Both the position numbers and the translations under genes were made by a program. The notes below the pieces were generated by a model. It searched no databases. It saw only the letters and a list, made by a program, of their open reading frames with translations, and was not told where the DNA came from. Positions 1 through 7,556 of a stretch of DNA of 64,000 bases are shown in pieces. This DNA comes from Siccirubricoccus phaeus (GTDB taxonomy: Bacteria; Pseudomonadota; Alphaproteobacteria; Acetobacterales; Acetobacteraceae): contig NZ_SRXO01000013.1 in the NCBI RefSeq assembly GCF_008360935.1, positions 122,903-186,902 on the forward strand, written 5' to 3'. The number at the start of each line of letters is the position of its first letter. The stretch's first letter is position 1.

Positions 1-821
1 TTCGCGGCCCACAGCACCATGCCGGATTCCGGATGGATCTTGCCGCGCAGCCCGAAGCCGCCGCCGACATCGGGCGAGACGACGCGCAGCTTCTCCACCG
101 GCACCTTCAGGATCAGCTTCGCCAGCCCGTCCCGCACCCGCATCACCCCCTGGGTTGGGGAATGCAGCGTGTAGCTCCCCGTCGCCGGATTGTACTCGCC
201 GAGGGCGACACGCGGCTCCATCGGGTTGCCGACCACGCGGTTCTGCACGAATTCCAGCGACACGGTCCTGGCTGCCCGGGCGAAGCCGGCTTCCACCTCC
301 GCCTCCCGCCCGCTGTCCCACAGCACGCAGAGATTGCTGCCATTCTCCTCCCAGATCACCGGCGCGCCCGGGTCCAGCGCGGCGCCCGTCTCGGTGACGC
401 TGGGCAGGATGTCGTACTCCACCTCGATCAGCTCGGCGGCGTCCTGGGCCTGGGCCCTGGTCTCCGCCAGCACCAACGCCACCGGGTCGCCGACGAAGCG
501 GACGCGCTGCGTCTGCAATATCTCCCGCGGCGTGGGGAACAGCTTCCGGCCGCCCTTGCCCGGCACGTCCACCATCACCGGGAAATGCCCGATGCCGTCC
601 GCCGCCGCGTCATGCCCGGTCAGCACCGCGGCCACGCCCGGCGCCGCCTTCGCCGCCGCCGTGTCGATGGACAGGATCGCCGCATGGGCATGCGGGCTGC
701 GCAGCACATAGGCCTGGAGCTGGCTGGGACGGTTGATGTCGTCGGTATAGGTGCCGCGGCCGGTCAGCAGCCGGACATCCTCCTTCCGCCGCACCGGCTG
801 GCCGATCCCGAATTTGTCCAT
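1..821 (-). CDS. Xanthine dehydrogenase-family molybdopterin-binding subunit (CoxL-like), N-terminal part
   Basis: Runs off the left edge; about 273 residues from an ATG at 821 are visible. The N-terminus has the signature of CO dehydrogenase/aldehyde oxidase-type large subunits: GQPVRRKEDVRLLTGRGTY followed by DDIN and, further on, RSPHAHA, PVALVLAE and GNPMEPR. Family members bind the molybdopterin cytosine dinucleotide cofactor and hydroxylate carbon compounds or oxidise CO, working with FAD and 2Fe-2S subunits. The catalytic C-terminal part and the partner subunits lie outside the window, so the substrate cannot be named. It is transcribed away from the acyl-CoA dehydrogenase gene at 947, leaving a 125-bp divergent promoter region. 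Confidence 0.88.
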   Translation of the reverse strand, partial: MDKFGIGQPVRRKEDVRLLTGRGTYTDDINRPSQLQAYVLRSPHAHAAILSIDTAAAKAAPGVAAVLTGHDAAADGIGHFPVMVDVPGKGGRKLFPTPREILQTQRVRFVGDPVALVLAETRAQAQDAAELIEVEYDILPSVTETGAALDPGAPVIWEENGSNLCVLWDSGREAEVEAGFARAARTVSLEFVQNRVVGNPMEPRVALGEYNPATGSYTLHSPTQGVMRVRDGLAKLILKVPVEKLRVVSPDVGGGFGLRGKIHPESGMVLWAA

Positions 822-946
822 GCGCCTGTCTCCGGGGCCCCGCTGCACTGCATCGAAGCTCCGGCGCCCCGCCCTGTCGAGAGGGGGGTGGCGCGGCGGC
901 GGCAAATGCGGCAGTTAGGCAGCTATCAATCGGCAGGAGGAACGCC

Positions 947-2086
947 ATGGGCGCGCTGCGCTTCGAGCTGCGGGACACGCCCCCCGACGCCCCCGCCCTG
1001 CGCGCCGAGTTGCGCGCCTTCCTGGCGGAGCAGGGCCGCCATTGGTCCCCGACCGTCCGCGCCTATTCCTGGATGGGCTTCGACCGGGAGTTCTCGCGGG
1101 AAGTGGGCAAGCGCGGCTGGATCGGCATGACCTGGCCGAAAGCCTATGGCGGCGGCGAGCGCACCGCCATGGACCGCTATGTGGTGCTGGAGGAGATGCT
1201 GGCGGTCGGCGCCCCGGTCGGCGCGCATTGGATCGGGGACCGGCAGAGCGGCCCGCTCATCCTCCGCCTGGGCACCGAGGAGCAGCGGCGGGAATTCCTG
1301 CCGCGCATCATCAGCGGCGAGATGGCCTTCGCGATCGGCCTCTCGGAGCCGGATAGCGGCTCCGACCTTGCCAGCCTGCGCACCCGCGCCACCAAGGTGG
1401 AGGGCGGCTGGCGGATCGAGGGGCGGAAGGTCTGGACCACCAACGCGCATCGCTGCGATTTCATGATCGCCTTGCTGCGCACCAGCCCGGCGCCCGACCC
1501 CAGGGCGAAGCATCAGGGCCTCAGCCAGTTCCTGGTCGATCTGCGCTCCTCCGGCCTCACCATCCGCCCGATCCTCGACCTGGCGGGGGAGGGGGGGTTC
1601 AACGAGATCACCTTCGACAATGTCTTCGTCCCGGACTCCATGCTCGTCGGCAAGGAGGGCAATGGCTGGGAACAGGCGACGGCAGAACTGGCCTTCGAGC
1701 GGGCGGGGCCGGAGCGCTACCTCTCCTCCCTGCCTTTGCTGACCGCGGCGCTGGACGATCTGCGCGCGGAGCCCGCCGCGGCCGAGACGGTGGGCCGGTT
1801 GCTCGCCCGCGCCGGGACGCTGCGGCAGATGTCGCTCTCCGTCGCCGGCATGCTGCAGGAGGGCAAGACGCCGGCGCGGGAGGCGGCGCTGGTGAAGGAT
1901 GTGGGCAATGACTACGAGCAGGCCCTGCCGGAGATCCTCCGCACCCTGTTCGATGCCGCGCGCACGCCGGCGGAGGTCTGGGAGATGCAGCGGATGATGA
2001 CCATGGTGGCCCGCAGCTATTCGCTGCGCGGCGGCACGCGGGAAATCCTGCGCGGGATCATCGCCCGCCAGCTTGGGCTGCGCTGA
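947..2086 (+). CDS. Acyl-CoA dehydrogenase family protein
   Basis: 379 residues, the normal length for the FAD-dependent acyl-CoA dehydrogenase family, which introduces an alpha-beta double bond into acyl-CoA thioesters. Family features in order: an N-terminal helical domain, the FAD/substrate segment GLSEPDSGSDLAS (residues about 132-144), the beta-domain motif WTTNAH and a C-terminal helical domain ending REILRGIIARQLGLR. A strong ribosome binding site (AGGAGGAAC) precedes the ATG at 947. It lies 3 bp upstream of a second family member, the usual large/small pairing in which the two probably form a hetero-oligomer. Substrate chain length cannot be told. Confidence 0.93.
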   Translation: MGALRFELRDTPPDAPALRAELRAFLAEQGRHWSPTVRAYSWMGFDREFSREVGKRGWIGMTWPKAYGGGERTAMDRYVVLEEMLAVGAPVGAHWIGDRQSGPLILRLGTEEQRREFLPRIISGEMAFAIGLSEPDSGSDLASLRTRATKVEGGWRIEGRKVWTTNAHRCDFMIALLRTSPAPDPRAKHQGLSQFLVDLRSSGLTIRPILDLAGEGGFNEITFDNVFVPDSMLVGKEGNGWEQATAELAFERAGPERYLSSLPLLTAALDDLRAEPAAAETVGRLLARAGTLRQMSLSVAGMLQEGKTPAREAALVKDVGNDYEQALPEILRTLFDAARTPAEVWEMQRMMTMVARSYSLRGGTREILRGIIARQLGLR

Positions 2087-2089
2087 GCC

Positions 2090-3097
2090 ATGAGCGACGA
2101 ACTCCGCACCATCCTGCTGGAACAGGTGGAGAGGCTGCTGGCCGACCAGGCCGGGCCGGATGTGCTGCGCCGCGCCGAGGCGGGCGAATGGCCGGAGGCG
2201 CTCTGGGCGGAGATGGAGGCGCTCGGCCTGCCCCTGGCCCTGGCATCGGAGGAGATGGGCGGCGCCGGCCTTACCTGGGAGGATGCCGTCGCGGTCTGGC
2301 AGGTGCTGGGCCGCCATGGCGCCCCGGTGCCGCTGGCCGAGAGCATGGCCGCCGCCGGGCTGCTGGCCGCCGCCGGCATCGCGCCGCCGCCCGGCCTCCT
2401 CGCTTTGGTGGCGCCGCAGCAGGCCGGCCTGCCCTGGGGCCGCCGGGCGCAGCATCTGGTGGCGCCTTGGGAGGGCAAGCTGGTCCTGCGCCCCGCCACC
2501 GGGATGAAGGAGGGGCGGGACGGCTTCTCCCGCCTGCCGATGGACACCTGCCTGTTTGGCCCGGACAGCGCCTCGGCGCTCCTGCCGCCGGCGCTCGGGG
2601 AGGAGCCCACCCTGCTGGCCGGCGCCATGATCCACGCCGCGCTGATCGCCGGCGCGCTGGAGGCGGTGCTCGACACCTCGGTGGACTACGCCAACACCAG
2701 AAAGCAATTCGGCCGGCCGATCGGCGGCTTCCAGGCGGTGCAGCAGCTCCTCGCCCAGGCGGCGGGGGAGGTGGCGGCGGCCGGCGTCGCGGCGGCGCAG
2801 GCCGGGCGGGCGGCTTCGCGGCGAGGGCTGGCGGCGGCGGAATTCGAGATCGCCTCGGCCAAGGTGGTGGCGGGCGAGGCGGCAGGGAAGGTGGCGGCCA
2901 TCGCCCACCAGGTGCATGCCGCGATCGGCTTCACCGATGAGCACCATCTGCACTTGTTCACGCGTCGCCTCTGGGCCTGGCGCGATGCCTGCGGCACCGA
3001 GCGCTTCTGGGCAAGGCGCATCGGCGAGGCGGCGCTGGCACGCGGCGGCGCAGCGCTCTGGCCGGACCTGACGGCGCGGGATGAGGCCACCGGATGA
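2090..3097 (+). CDS. Acyl-CoA dehydrogenase family protein (second, divergent subunit)
   Basis: 335 residues, shorter and more Ala-rich than its neighbour. The C-terminal half carries the acyl-CoA dehydrogenase helical domain: TRKQFGRPIGGFQAVQQ (about residues 202-218) is the classic flavin/tetramer motif, and HQVHAAIGFTDEH matches the conserved QxHGGxG/Y region in a diverged form. The N-terminal domain is weakly conserved and the usual catalytic glutamate is not obvious, so it may be the non-catalytic partner of the gene just upstream. The two genes are separated by 3 bp and must be cotranscribed. Confidence 0.88.
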   Translation: MSDELRTILLEQVERLLADQAGPDVLRRAEAGEWPEALWAEMEALGLPLALASEEMGGAGLTWEDAVAVWQVLGRHGAPVPLAESMAAAGLLAAAGIAPPPGLLALVAPQQAGLPWGRRAQHLVAPWEGKLVLRPATGMKEGRDGFSRLPMDTCLFGPDSASALLPPALGEEPTLLAGAMIHAALIAGALEAVLDTSVDYANTRKQFGRPIGGFQAVQQLLAQAAGEVAAAGVAAAQAGRAASRRGLAAAEFEIASAKVVAGEAAGKVAAIAHQVHAAIGFTDEHHLHLFTRRLWAWRDACGTERFWARRIGEAALARGGAALWPDLTARDEATG

Positions 3098-3312
3098 TCG
3101 GCGTATCGCATTGCTTGCCAGCCGGAATCGGCAGGGCAGGGGACGGCGCCCGTTAACCGCAGCGTCGAAGGCGCGGGGCCCGAAGCGGCGGAGACCCCGA
3201 CCGACGACCGGAGCGCCGCAACGCGCAGCGGTCTCAACCGGTTCGCCAACGCACCGGCCCAGTGACCACATCGCCGGCTCGCATCCACCGGCACAAGCGA
3301 GGGGACAGCGCA

Positions 3313-4113
3313 ATGAGCGACTACGTGACCTATGAGCAGGAGGGCGGCATCGTCACCCTCACCCTGAACGCGCCGGAGAAGCGCAACGCCATCTCCACCT
3401 TCGCCGATTGCGATGCGGTGGTCGCCGCGGTGCACCGCATCAACCGGGACCGCGCGGTGCGCGCCGTCATCCTCACCGGCGCCGGCACCGCCTTCTGCGC
3501 CGGCGGCGACCTCAAGGCGATGCGCGACCGCCGCGGCATCATCGAGGGCAGCCATGCCGATCTGCGGGAGAATTACCGCCGCGGCGTCCAGGCCATGGCC
3601 AATGCGCTCTATGAATGCGATGCGCCGACCATCGCCGCGGTGAACGGCCCCGCCATCGGCCTCGGCCTCGACGTCGCCTGCATGTGCGACATCCGCATCG
3701 CCTCGGAGAAGGCGAGCTTCGCCGAGAGCTTCATCAAGGTCGGCATCGTTCCCGGCGATGGCGGCGCCTGGCTGCTGCCGCGCGTCGTCGGCATGTCCGT
3801 CGCCTGCGAGATGAGCTTCACGGGCGACGTGCTGAACGCCCAGGAAGCCAAGGATATCCGCCTCGTCTCCCGCGTCGTGCCCGCCGAGGAGCTGATGCCG
3901 GCCGCCCGCGCGCTCGCGGAGAAGATCGCCGCCAACCCGCCGGAGATGGTGCGCATGACCAAGCGCCTGCTGCGCGAGGGCCAGCACACGCGGCTTTCCA
4001 CCCTGCTGGAGATGTCCGCCGCCTACCAGGCCCTGGCGCACAGCACGGAGGACCACAAGGAAGCCGTCAGCGCCCTGCTGGAAAAGCGCAAGCCGAACTT
4101 CACCGGGCGCTGA
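3313..4113 (+). CDS. Enoyl-CoA hydratase/isomerase family protein
   Basis: 266 residues from the ATG at 3313, preceded by a GAGGGGA ribosome binding site; an in-frame start at 3262 has no such site. Crotonase-fold features: LNAPEKRNA near the N-terminus, the oxyanion-hole motif GAGTAFCAGGDLKAM (about residues 56-70), and the second oxyanion segment AAVNGPAIGLGLDVA. An acidic residue in ASFAESFIKVGIVPGDGGAWLLPR sits where crotonases place a catalytic Glu. It hydrates enoyl-CoA or catalyses a related crotonase reaction, and follows the acyl-CoA dehydrogenase pair after 215 bp, consistent with one acyl-CoA oxidation locus. Confidence 0.93.
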   Translation: MSDYVTYEQEGGIVTLTLNAPEKRNAISTFADCDAVVAAVHRINRDRAVRAVILTGAGTAFCAGGDLKAMRDRRGIIEGSHADLRENYRRGVQAMANALYECDAPTIAAVNGPAIGLGLDVACMCDIRIASEKASFAESFIKVGIVPGDGGAWLLPRVVGMSVACEMSFTGDVLNAQEAKDIRLVSRVVPAEELMPAARALAEKIAANPPEMVRMTKRLLREGQHTRLSTLLEMSAAYQALAHSTEDHKEAVSALLEKRKPNFTGR

Positions 4114-4404
4114 GGCGCGCCCGCCGGCGGCGCGGCTCTGGTCAAGCCCGCCGCCGAAGCGCATGCTCCCGGGCAAGAATGGGAGCACATCCATGTCCCT
4201 GCCGCGCCGGTCCGCTGGTGGCACCGGTCCTGGCCCGCGCGGGCCGGAACCGGCCCGGCCGGCGCCACGGCATCCCCCTTCCGCCGGCTGCGCCCGCCTG
4301 GCCGCAAGCCGCCGGCGCCAAGCGTGCGGCCAGCCGGGACCACAGCCTGACGGCAGGTAGGACCGGCCAGCTTCATCGCCCGATCGACCAGGGAGGAAAT
4401 GCAC

Positions 4405-5481
4405 ATGGACAAGGGACAGGTCTTCGCCGGCGTGGTGCGCTGGCCCGGCGGCGCCAACATGGCCTCGCCGCCGGATACGCTGGGCGGCGTCTTCCGCCTG
4501 AATGTCGGCGAGAGCGAATGGGAGCATGTGACCCGCGGCCTGCCGGCCGAATGTCATGTCCCCTGCGTCTCGGTCGATCCGCATGATCCGCGACGGGTCT
4601 TCGCCGGCACCCAGGAAGGGCCCTATGTCAGCACCGATGCCGGCAGCTCCTGGCACCGGCTGGACTTCCCGCTGCGGGACCGGCAGGTCTGGGCCATCGC
4701 CGTGCATCCGCGCGACCCGCGCAAGCTCTATGTCGGCACCTCGCCGCTCGGCGTCTTCATCTCCGAGGATGATGGCGGCACCTGGCGGGAGGCGCCGACC
4801 GCGGCGCTGCCCGACCCCGCCGACATGCGCGGCTTCGTCAACCGCGTGCTGCGCTTCGCCTTCAACCCGGCCCGGCCGGAGGAGATGTTCGCGGCGCTCG
4901 AGGTCCGGGGCGTCATCCGCAGCACCGATGGCGGCGAGACCTGGCAGGATTGCGGCCAGGACCTGATCCGGCTCTCCGAGCAGCCGCATCTGCAGAGCGC
5001 CATCATCACCACCAACACGGCGGAAGGGATGCTGGACGCGCATGCGGTGGCGATCAGCCCCGCCGCGCCGGAGACGCCGCTGGTGGCGCTGCGCATGGGG
5101 CTGTTCCGCAGCGAGGACCATGGCGCGCATTGGCAGGATTTCGAGATGCGGAAGCTCTCGCCGATTTTCTACGGGCGGGACATCCGGGTTTCGCCGCATG
5201 ACCCGAACACGCTCTACGCCACCCTTTCCACCGCGGCGAATGGCGCGACCGGCACGGTCTGGCGCAGCACCGATCTGGGCCGGAGCTGGGCGCGGTTCGA
5301 CACGCCGACCCGGGCGCGCAGCACCATGATGGCGGCCGCGCCCTCGCCGCGCGATGCGGGCGTGGTCTATGCCGCGGCCCGCAAGGGGGAGATCTTCGCC
5401 ACGCTGGATGGCGGGGCAAGCTGGCAGGAGGTGCCGCTGCCGCAGGGCTGCCTCGGCGTGATGGCGCTGGCGGTGAATTGA
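4405..5481 (+). CDS. BNR/YCF48-like beta-propeller repeat protein
   Basis: 358 residues. Repeated blocks of the type D-x-G-x-x-W (STDAGSSWHRL, SEDDGGTWREA, STDGGETWQD, SEDHGAHWQD, STDLGRSWARF, TLDGGASWQE) are Asp-box/BNR repeats forming the blades of a beta propeller. No signal peptide is visible. Family members range from exo-sialidase-like hydrolases to photosystem assembly factors and non-enzymatic scaffolds, so no reaction is assigned. The ATG at 4405 is chosen over 4399 because the GGAGG at 4392 is 8 nt from it rather than 2. Confidence 0.85.
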   Translation: MDKGQVFAGVVRWPGGANMASPPDTLGGVFRLNVGESEWEHVTRGLPAECHVPCVSVDPHDPRRVFAGTQEGPYVSTDAGSSWHRLDFPLRDRQVWAIAVHPRDPRKLYVGTSPLGVFISEDDGGTWREAPTAALPDPADMRGFVNRVLRFAFNPARPEEMFAALEVRGVIRSTDGGETWQDCGQDLIRLSEQPHLQSAIITTNTAEGMLDAHAVAISPAAPETPLVALRMGLFRSEDHGAHWQDFEMRKLSPIFYGRDIRVSPHDPNTLYATLSTAANGATGTVWRSTDLGRSWARFDTPTRARSTMMAAAPSPRDAGVVYAAARKGEIFATLDGGASWQEVPLPQGCLGVMALAVN

Positions 5482-5882
5482 GCCGGGCCGCGGGGCCGCG
5501 GGCGGCGGCCCTGCCGCCCGCTCCGCGCGATCCGGCGGCCAGCCGCGGGCTGGCCGTGCCGCTTTCCATCGCCCTGCATGAGCTGGCGACCAATGCCGCC
5601 AGGCATAGGGCGCTGAGCGTGGCGGAGGGCCGGGTGGCGGTGCAGTGGCGGCTGCTGCCGCCGGAGCAACCCGGCCAGCCGCCGCTTCTGGCGCTGCGCT
5701 GGGGGGAGAGCGGCGGTCCCCCGGTGCGCCCGCCCGCCGTGGCTTCGGCACCAGGCTGCTGGAGGGCGGGCTGGGGCGGGAGCTGGGCGGCACCGTGTGC
5801 CTGGAATTTCGCCCCGCCGGCGTGGTCTGCCGCATCCGGGCGCCGCTGCACCCGCCGCCGGCCCTGGAGGGAGCGGGCGTGA
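5478..5882 (+). pseudogene. HWE-type sensor histidine kinase, C-terminal ATPase remnant with frameshift
   Basis: Only the ATPase end of a HWE-family kinase is recognisable. One frame reads LSIALHELATNAARH (the N box, with its ATP/Mg-binding Asn) through LALRWGESGGPP. Near 5725-5745 the homology jumps to another frame, which continues ARRGFGTRLLEGGLGRELGG and then EFRPAGVVCRIRAPL. The sensor and phospho-acceptor regions are missing. The apparent start overlaps the stop codon of the BNR gene. A truncated N-terminus plus an internal frameshift makes this a decayed gene. Confidence 0.72.
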
Positions 5883-5930
5883 GGGGCGGCTTCCCCAGCG
5901 GGGCGGGATGCGGTAGAGACGGGCCGGTTG

Positions 5931-6247
5931 GTCCGCGTAGCTCAGCAGGATAGAGCACAGGATTCCTTGTTTCGAACTGGGCGTCGCGCGCGGAAACGGC
6001 GCGGCGGATCCGCTCAAATTCGGGGAAAGCTACGGCGCGCTCGCGCCTTGCCGATCCCGAGCCAAGCCCGGCGGTTCGCCTTCGGGAAGGTGTAGAGACT
6101 GGATGGGCGGCGCCTAAGGGCCCTCGGGCCTAGGGCGAAGGGACAGTCCAGACCACGAACGCCGCGGGGCCCTGCCCCGGGGCGGCGGCGAAAGCCGAAG
6201 TGGGATGAATCCTGGGGTCGTGGGTTCGAATCCCGCCGCGGACACCA
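5931..6247 (+). tRNA. tRNA-Arg(CCU), interrupted by a group I intron
   Basis: Two exons, 5931-5967 and 6208-6247, assemble into a 77-nt tRNA. The acceptor stem is GTCCGCG/CGCGGAC; the D arm GCTC...GAGC, anticodon stem CAGGA/TCCTG, loop TTCCTAA with anticodon CCT, and T arm GTGGG-TTCGAAT-CCCGC are all canonical. The discriminator A and a genome-encoded CCA end the gene. The intervening 240 nt sit directly after the third anticodon base, so splicing is required for a functional molecule that reads AGG codons. Confidence 0.95.
5968..6207 (+). ncRNA. Group I self-splicing intron (IC3-like) in tRNA-Arg(CCU)
   Basis: The 240-nt insertion starts after a 5'-exon U (5967) and ends in the expected terminal G (6207). 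The exon end folds with intron bases about 5971-5985 into a P1 helix that places a U-G wobble pair at the splice site. Core elements match the small bacterial tRNA introns of Azoarcus and Agrobacterium: a P-like segment CTCAAATTCGGGGAAA (6013-6028), CGAGCCAAGC (6058-6067), the R element GTGTAGAGACT (6090-6100) and the S element GGACAGTCCAGA (6141-6152), with R and S forming P7. No homing endonuclease is encoded. Confidence 0.92.
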
Positions 6248-6663
6248 TTTCCCGCTACAAACCCGCTCTCCGGTCGGGAGGCGGCCCTGCGGAACCGCAG
6301 GTTTCGCCAGGGTTGGCGAAGTGACCTTGGGAAAGCCGGGGCGGTAGCAGGCCGGAATTCCCTCTCCGGAGGGCAGATTCTCTCCAAACCTTGGGACTTG
6401 GCCGATTTATTCCCAAGATTCGAACTCTATAATTATCAGCGACTTGCTGGATCCCGGTGAGCGCGAGCTTTCGAATTTCTGTTGGGGCTCCAATCGGGTC
6501 CTTCAAAGAATATTCTCTGCAGTACCGGCTCCGTGCGGAGCCGCAGTGTTCCCGTGGTTTTCGGCGGACCCCTTGGAGGTGCCGATCCGGCTGCCCCCCA
6601 AGGACGTGTGCCGTTCACGGCAGCGGTCCGCTCCCCGCCCGGCACCTCGTTGTCGGGGGCCGG
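6248..6663. other. Intergenic region between tRNA-Arg and the restriction-like operon
   Basis: No convincing gene is seen. The stretch 6390-6530 is clearly more AT-rich than the surroundings. It contains a 7-bp inverted repeat CTTGGGA/TCCCAAG (6390-6396 and 6411-6417) and an 8-bp palindromic hairpin CGGCTCCG/CGGAGCCG (6526-6543) that may end the minus-strand operon, although no T-tract follows. Lying just downstream of a tRNA gene and at the edge of a lower-GC block, it is a plausible scar of island insertion. Confidence 0.4.
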
Positions 6664-7380
6664 TCAGTCCCGCGCGCCCGCCAGGACGTCCCAGGGCGTG
6701 ATCATGCGCTGGAGCGGGTCGGTTTCCTTGCCGGAGGCCGTCACAAAGGCGGCGCCCACCCGCGTGGTCGGCGACTCCAGGGCCACGAACATCTGAACCA
6801 GATCATCGAGCGGCGTTCCCGGGCGGACGAACTTGAAGGTTTCCGTGTGGCCGGCGCCGAGGCGGCAATGGGACAGGATGTCCTCGATCCGCATCCCCCG
6901 GCCAATGATCATTTCCGGCTCGGCCCAGAGGTGATCGAAGACGGCGGCCTCATTGAACACCCCGATGACGGTGTCCCGCTCATCCAAAATCGGTAGGTGG
7001 CTGAAGCCCTCGCGCTTCATTATCTCTGCGAGCTCGCCGAGCTGGTCGTCGAGCCGGGCGGTCCTGATGTCCCGGCGTGCGACGCCGACCGAGTTGGCCG
7101 TGGGCGGGTTCCGCAATCGCCTCAGCAGATCCTGCACCTCCGTAAGGAAGCCCTCGGTGACCTGGACGGCATGCCCCGGGGCATGGTGCCTCGGGTGCTG
7201 GAGGGTGTTCCGCACATCCCGGATGTAGAGGAGCAGGGTGCGGTGCCGACGGACTGTGCCGTCGCGGTCGGCGGCCCGCTCTATCTCGAAGGCGTGCGAG
7301 CCTGGCGCGCCGGCGCGGCGGTTCACCTCGCCGACAATCTCCTCGAAAATGCGAATGAACGTCTCTGTCGCCTCGCTCAT
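6664..7380 (-). CDS. HEPN-like domain fused to CBS domains
   Basis: 238 residues, last gene of the restriction-like operon. The N-terminal ~95 residues are helical and contain R57-N58-x-x-x-H62 (VRNTLQHP), the RNxxxH pattern of HEPN ribonucleases and HEPN-fold toxins. The rest resembles a CBS pair: FSHLPILDERDTVIGVFNEAA and, after a linker, FVRPGTPLDDLV...GAAFVTASGKETD...MITPWDVLAG. CBS domains bind adenine nucleotides, so a nucleotide-sensing RNase or regulator is a reasonable guess. Its ATG overlaps the stop of the 50-residue ORF upstream (ATGA). CBS assignment is fairly sure; HEPN is inferred from motif and helix pattern. Confidence 0.7.
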   Translation of the reverse strand: MSEATETFIRIFEEIVGEVNRRAGAPGSHAFEIERAADRDGTVRRHRTLLLYIRDVRNTLQHPRHHAPGHAVQVTEGFLTEVQDLLRRLRNPPTANSVGVARRDIRTARLDDQLGELAEIMKREGFSHLPILDERDTVIGVFNEAAVFDHLWAEPEMIIGRGMRIEDILSHCRLGAGHTETFKFVRPGTPLDDLVQMFVALESPTTRVGAAFVTASGKETDPLQRMITPWDVLAGARD

Positions 7381-7529
7381 TCCGTCGCATCCACCTCCCG
7401 TGCGCCCGCGGCGGTGGGGGTTTCGGCGAGGGCGGCTTCCAGCAGACGCGCACGGGCGTCAATGGTGGCCGAGAGGCGGGACTGAAGCGCGCCGCAGCGG
7501 GGCATCAACTCATTCGCTGCGTTGACCAT
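7377..7529 (-). CDS. 50-residue ORF resembling the C-terminal coiled coil of HsdS
   Basis: A short ORF from an ATG at 7529 to a TGA that overlaps the next ATG by 4 nt. The text begins MVNAANELMPRCGALQSRL and continues ARARLLEAALAETP. This resembles the tail of type I specificity subunits, where a helix of the form M..C..LE..L......LLEA follows the last recognition domain. No recognition domain precedes it here, so it is either a remnant of a lost hsdS gene or a minimal helper peptide retained in the operon. The tight spacing on the 3' side (27 nt from the nuclease gene on the other) favours real translation. Confidence 0.5.
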   Translation of the reverse strand: MVNAANELMPRCGALQSRLSATIDARARLLEAALAETPTAAGAREVDATE

Positions 7530-7556
7530 GCGGTGTTCCCGATCGTCGGACAACGG

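Noticed and set aside
926..5958. Very long minus-strand open frames opposite the acyl-CoA dehydrogenase and BNR genes
   Set aside because: They are low-complexity Arg/Ala/Gly/Pro shadows of real genes, a normal effect of high GC content; no domain is recognisable.
5931..6247. tRNA-Arg as the attachment site of the 14.9-59.9 kb prophage
   Set aside because: I found no second copy of the tRNA 3' end near 60 kb, and serine recombinases rarely use tRNA ends. It may still be the site of an older island.
6526..6543. 8-bp hairpin as a definite terminator of the restriction-like operon
   Set aside because: The loop is only 2 nt and no T-tract follows on the minus strand, so it is mentioned only inside the intergenic entry.
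6255..6645. Short overlapping ORFs downstream of the tRNA
   Set aside because: No homology, no ribosome binding site, and mutually overlapping; the region is better described as intergenic.
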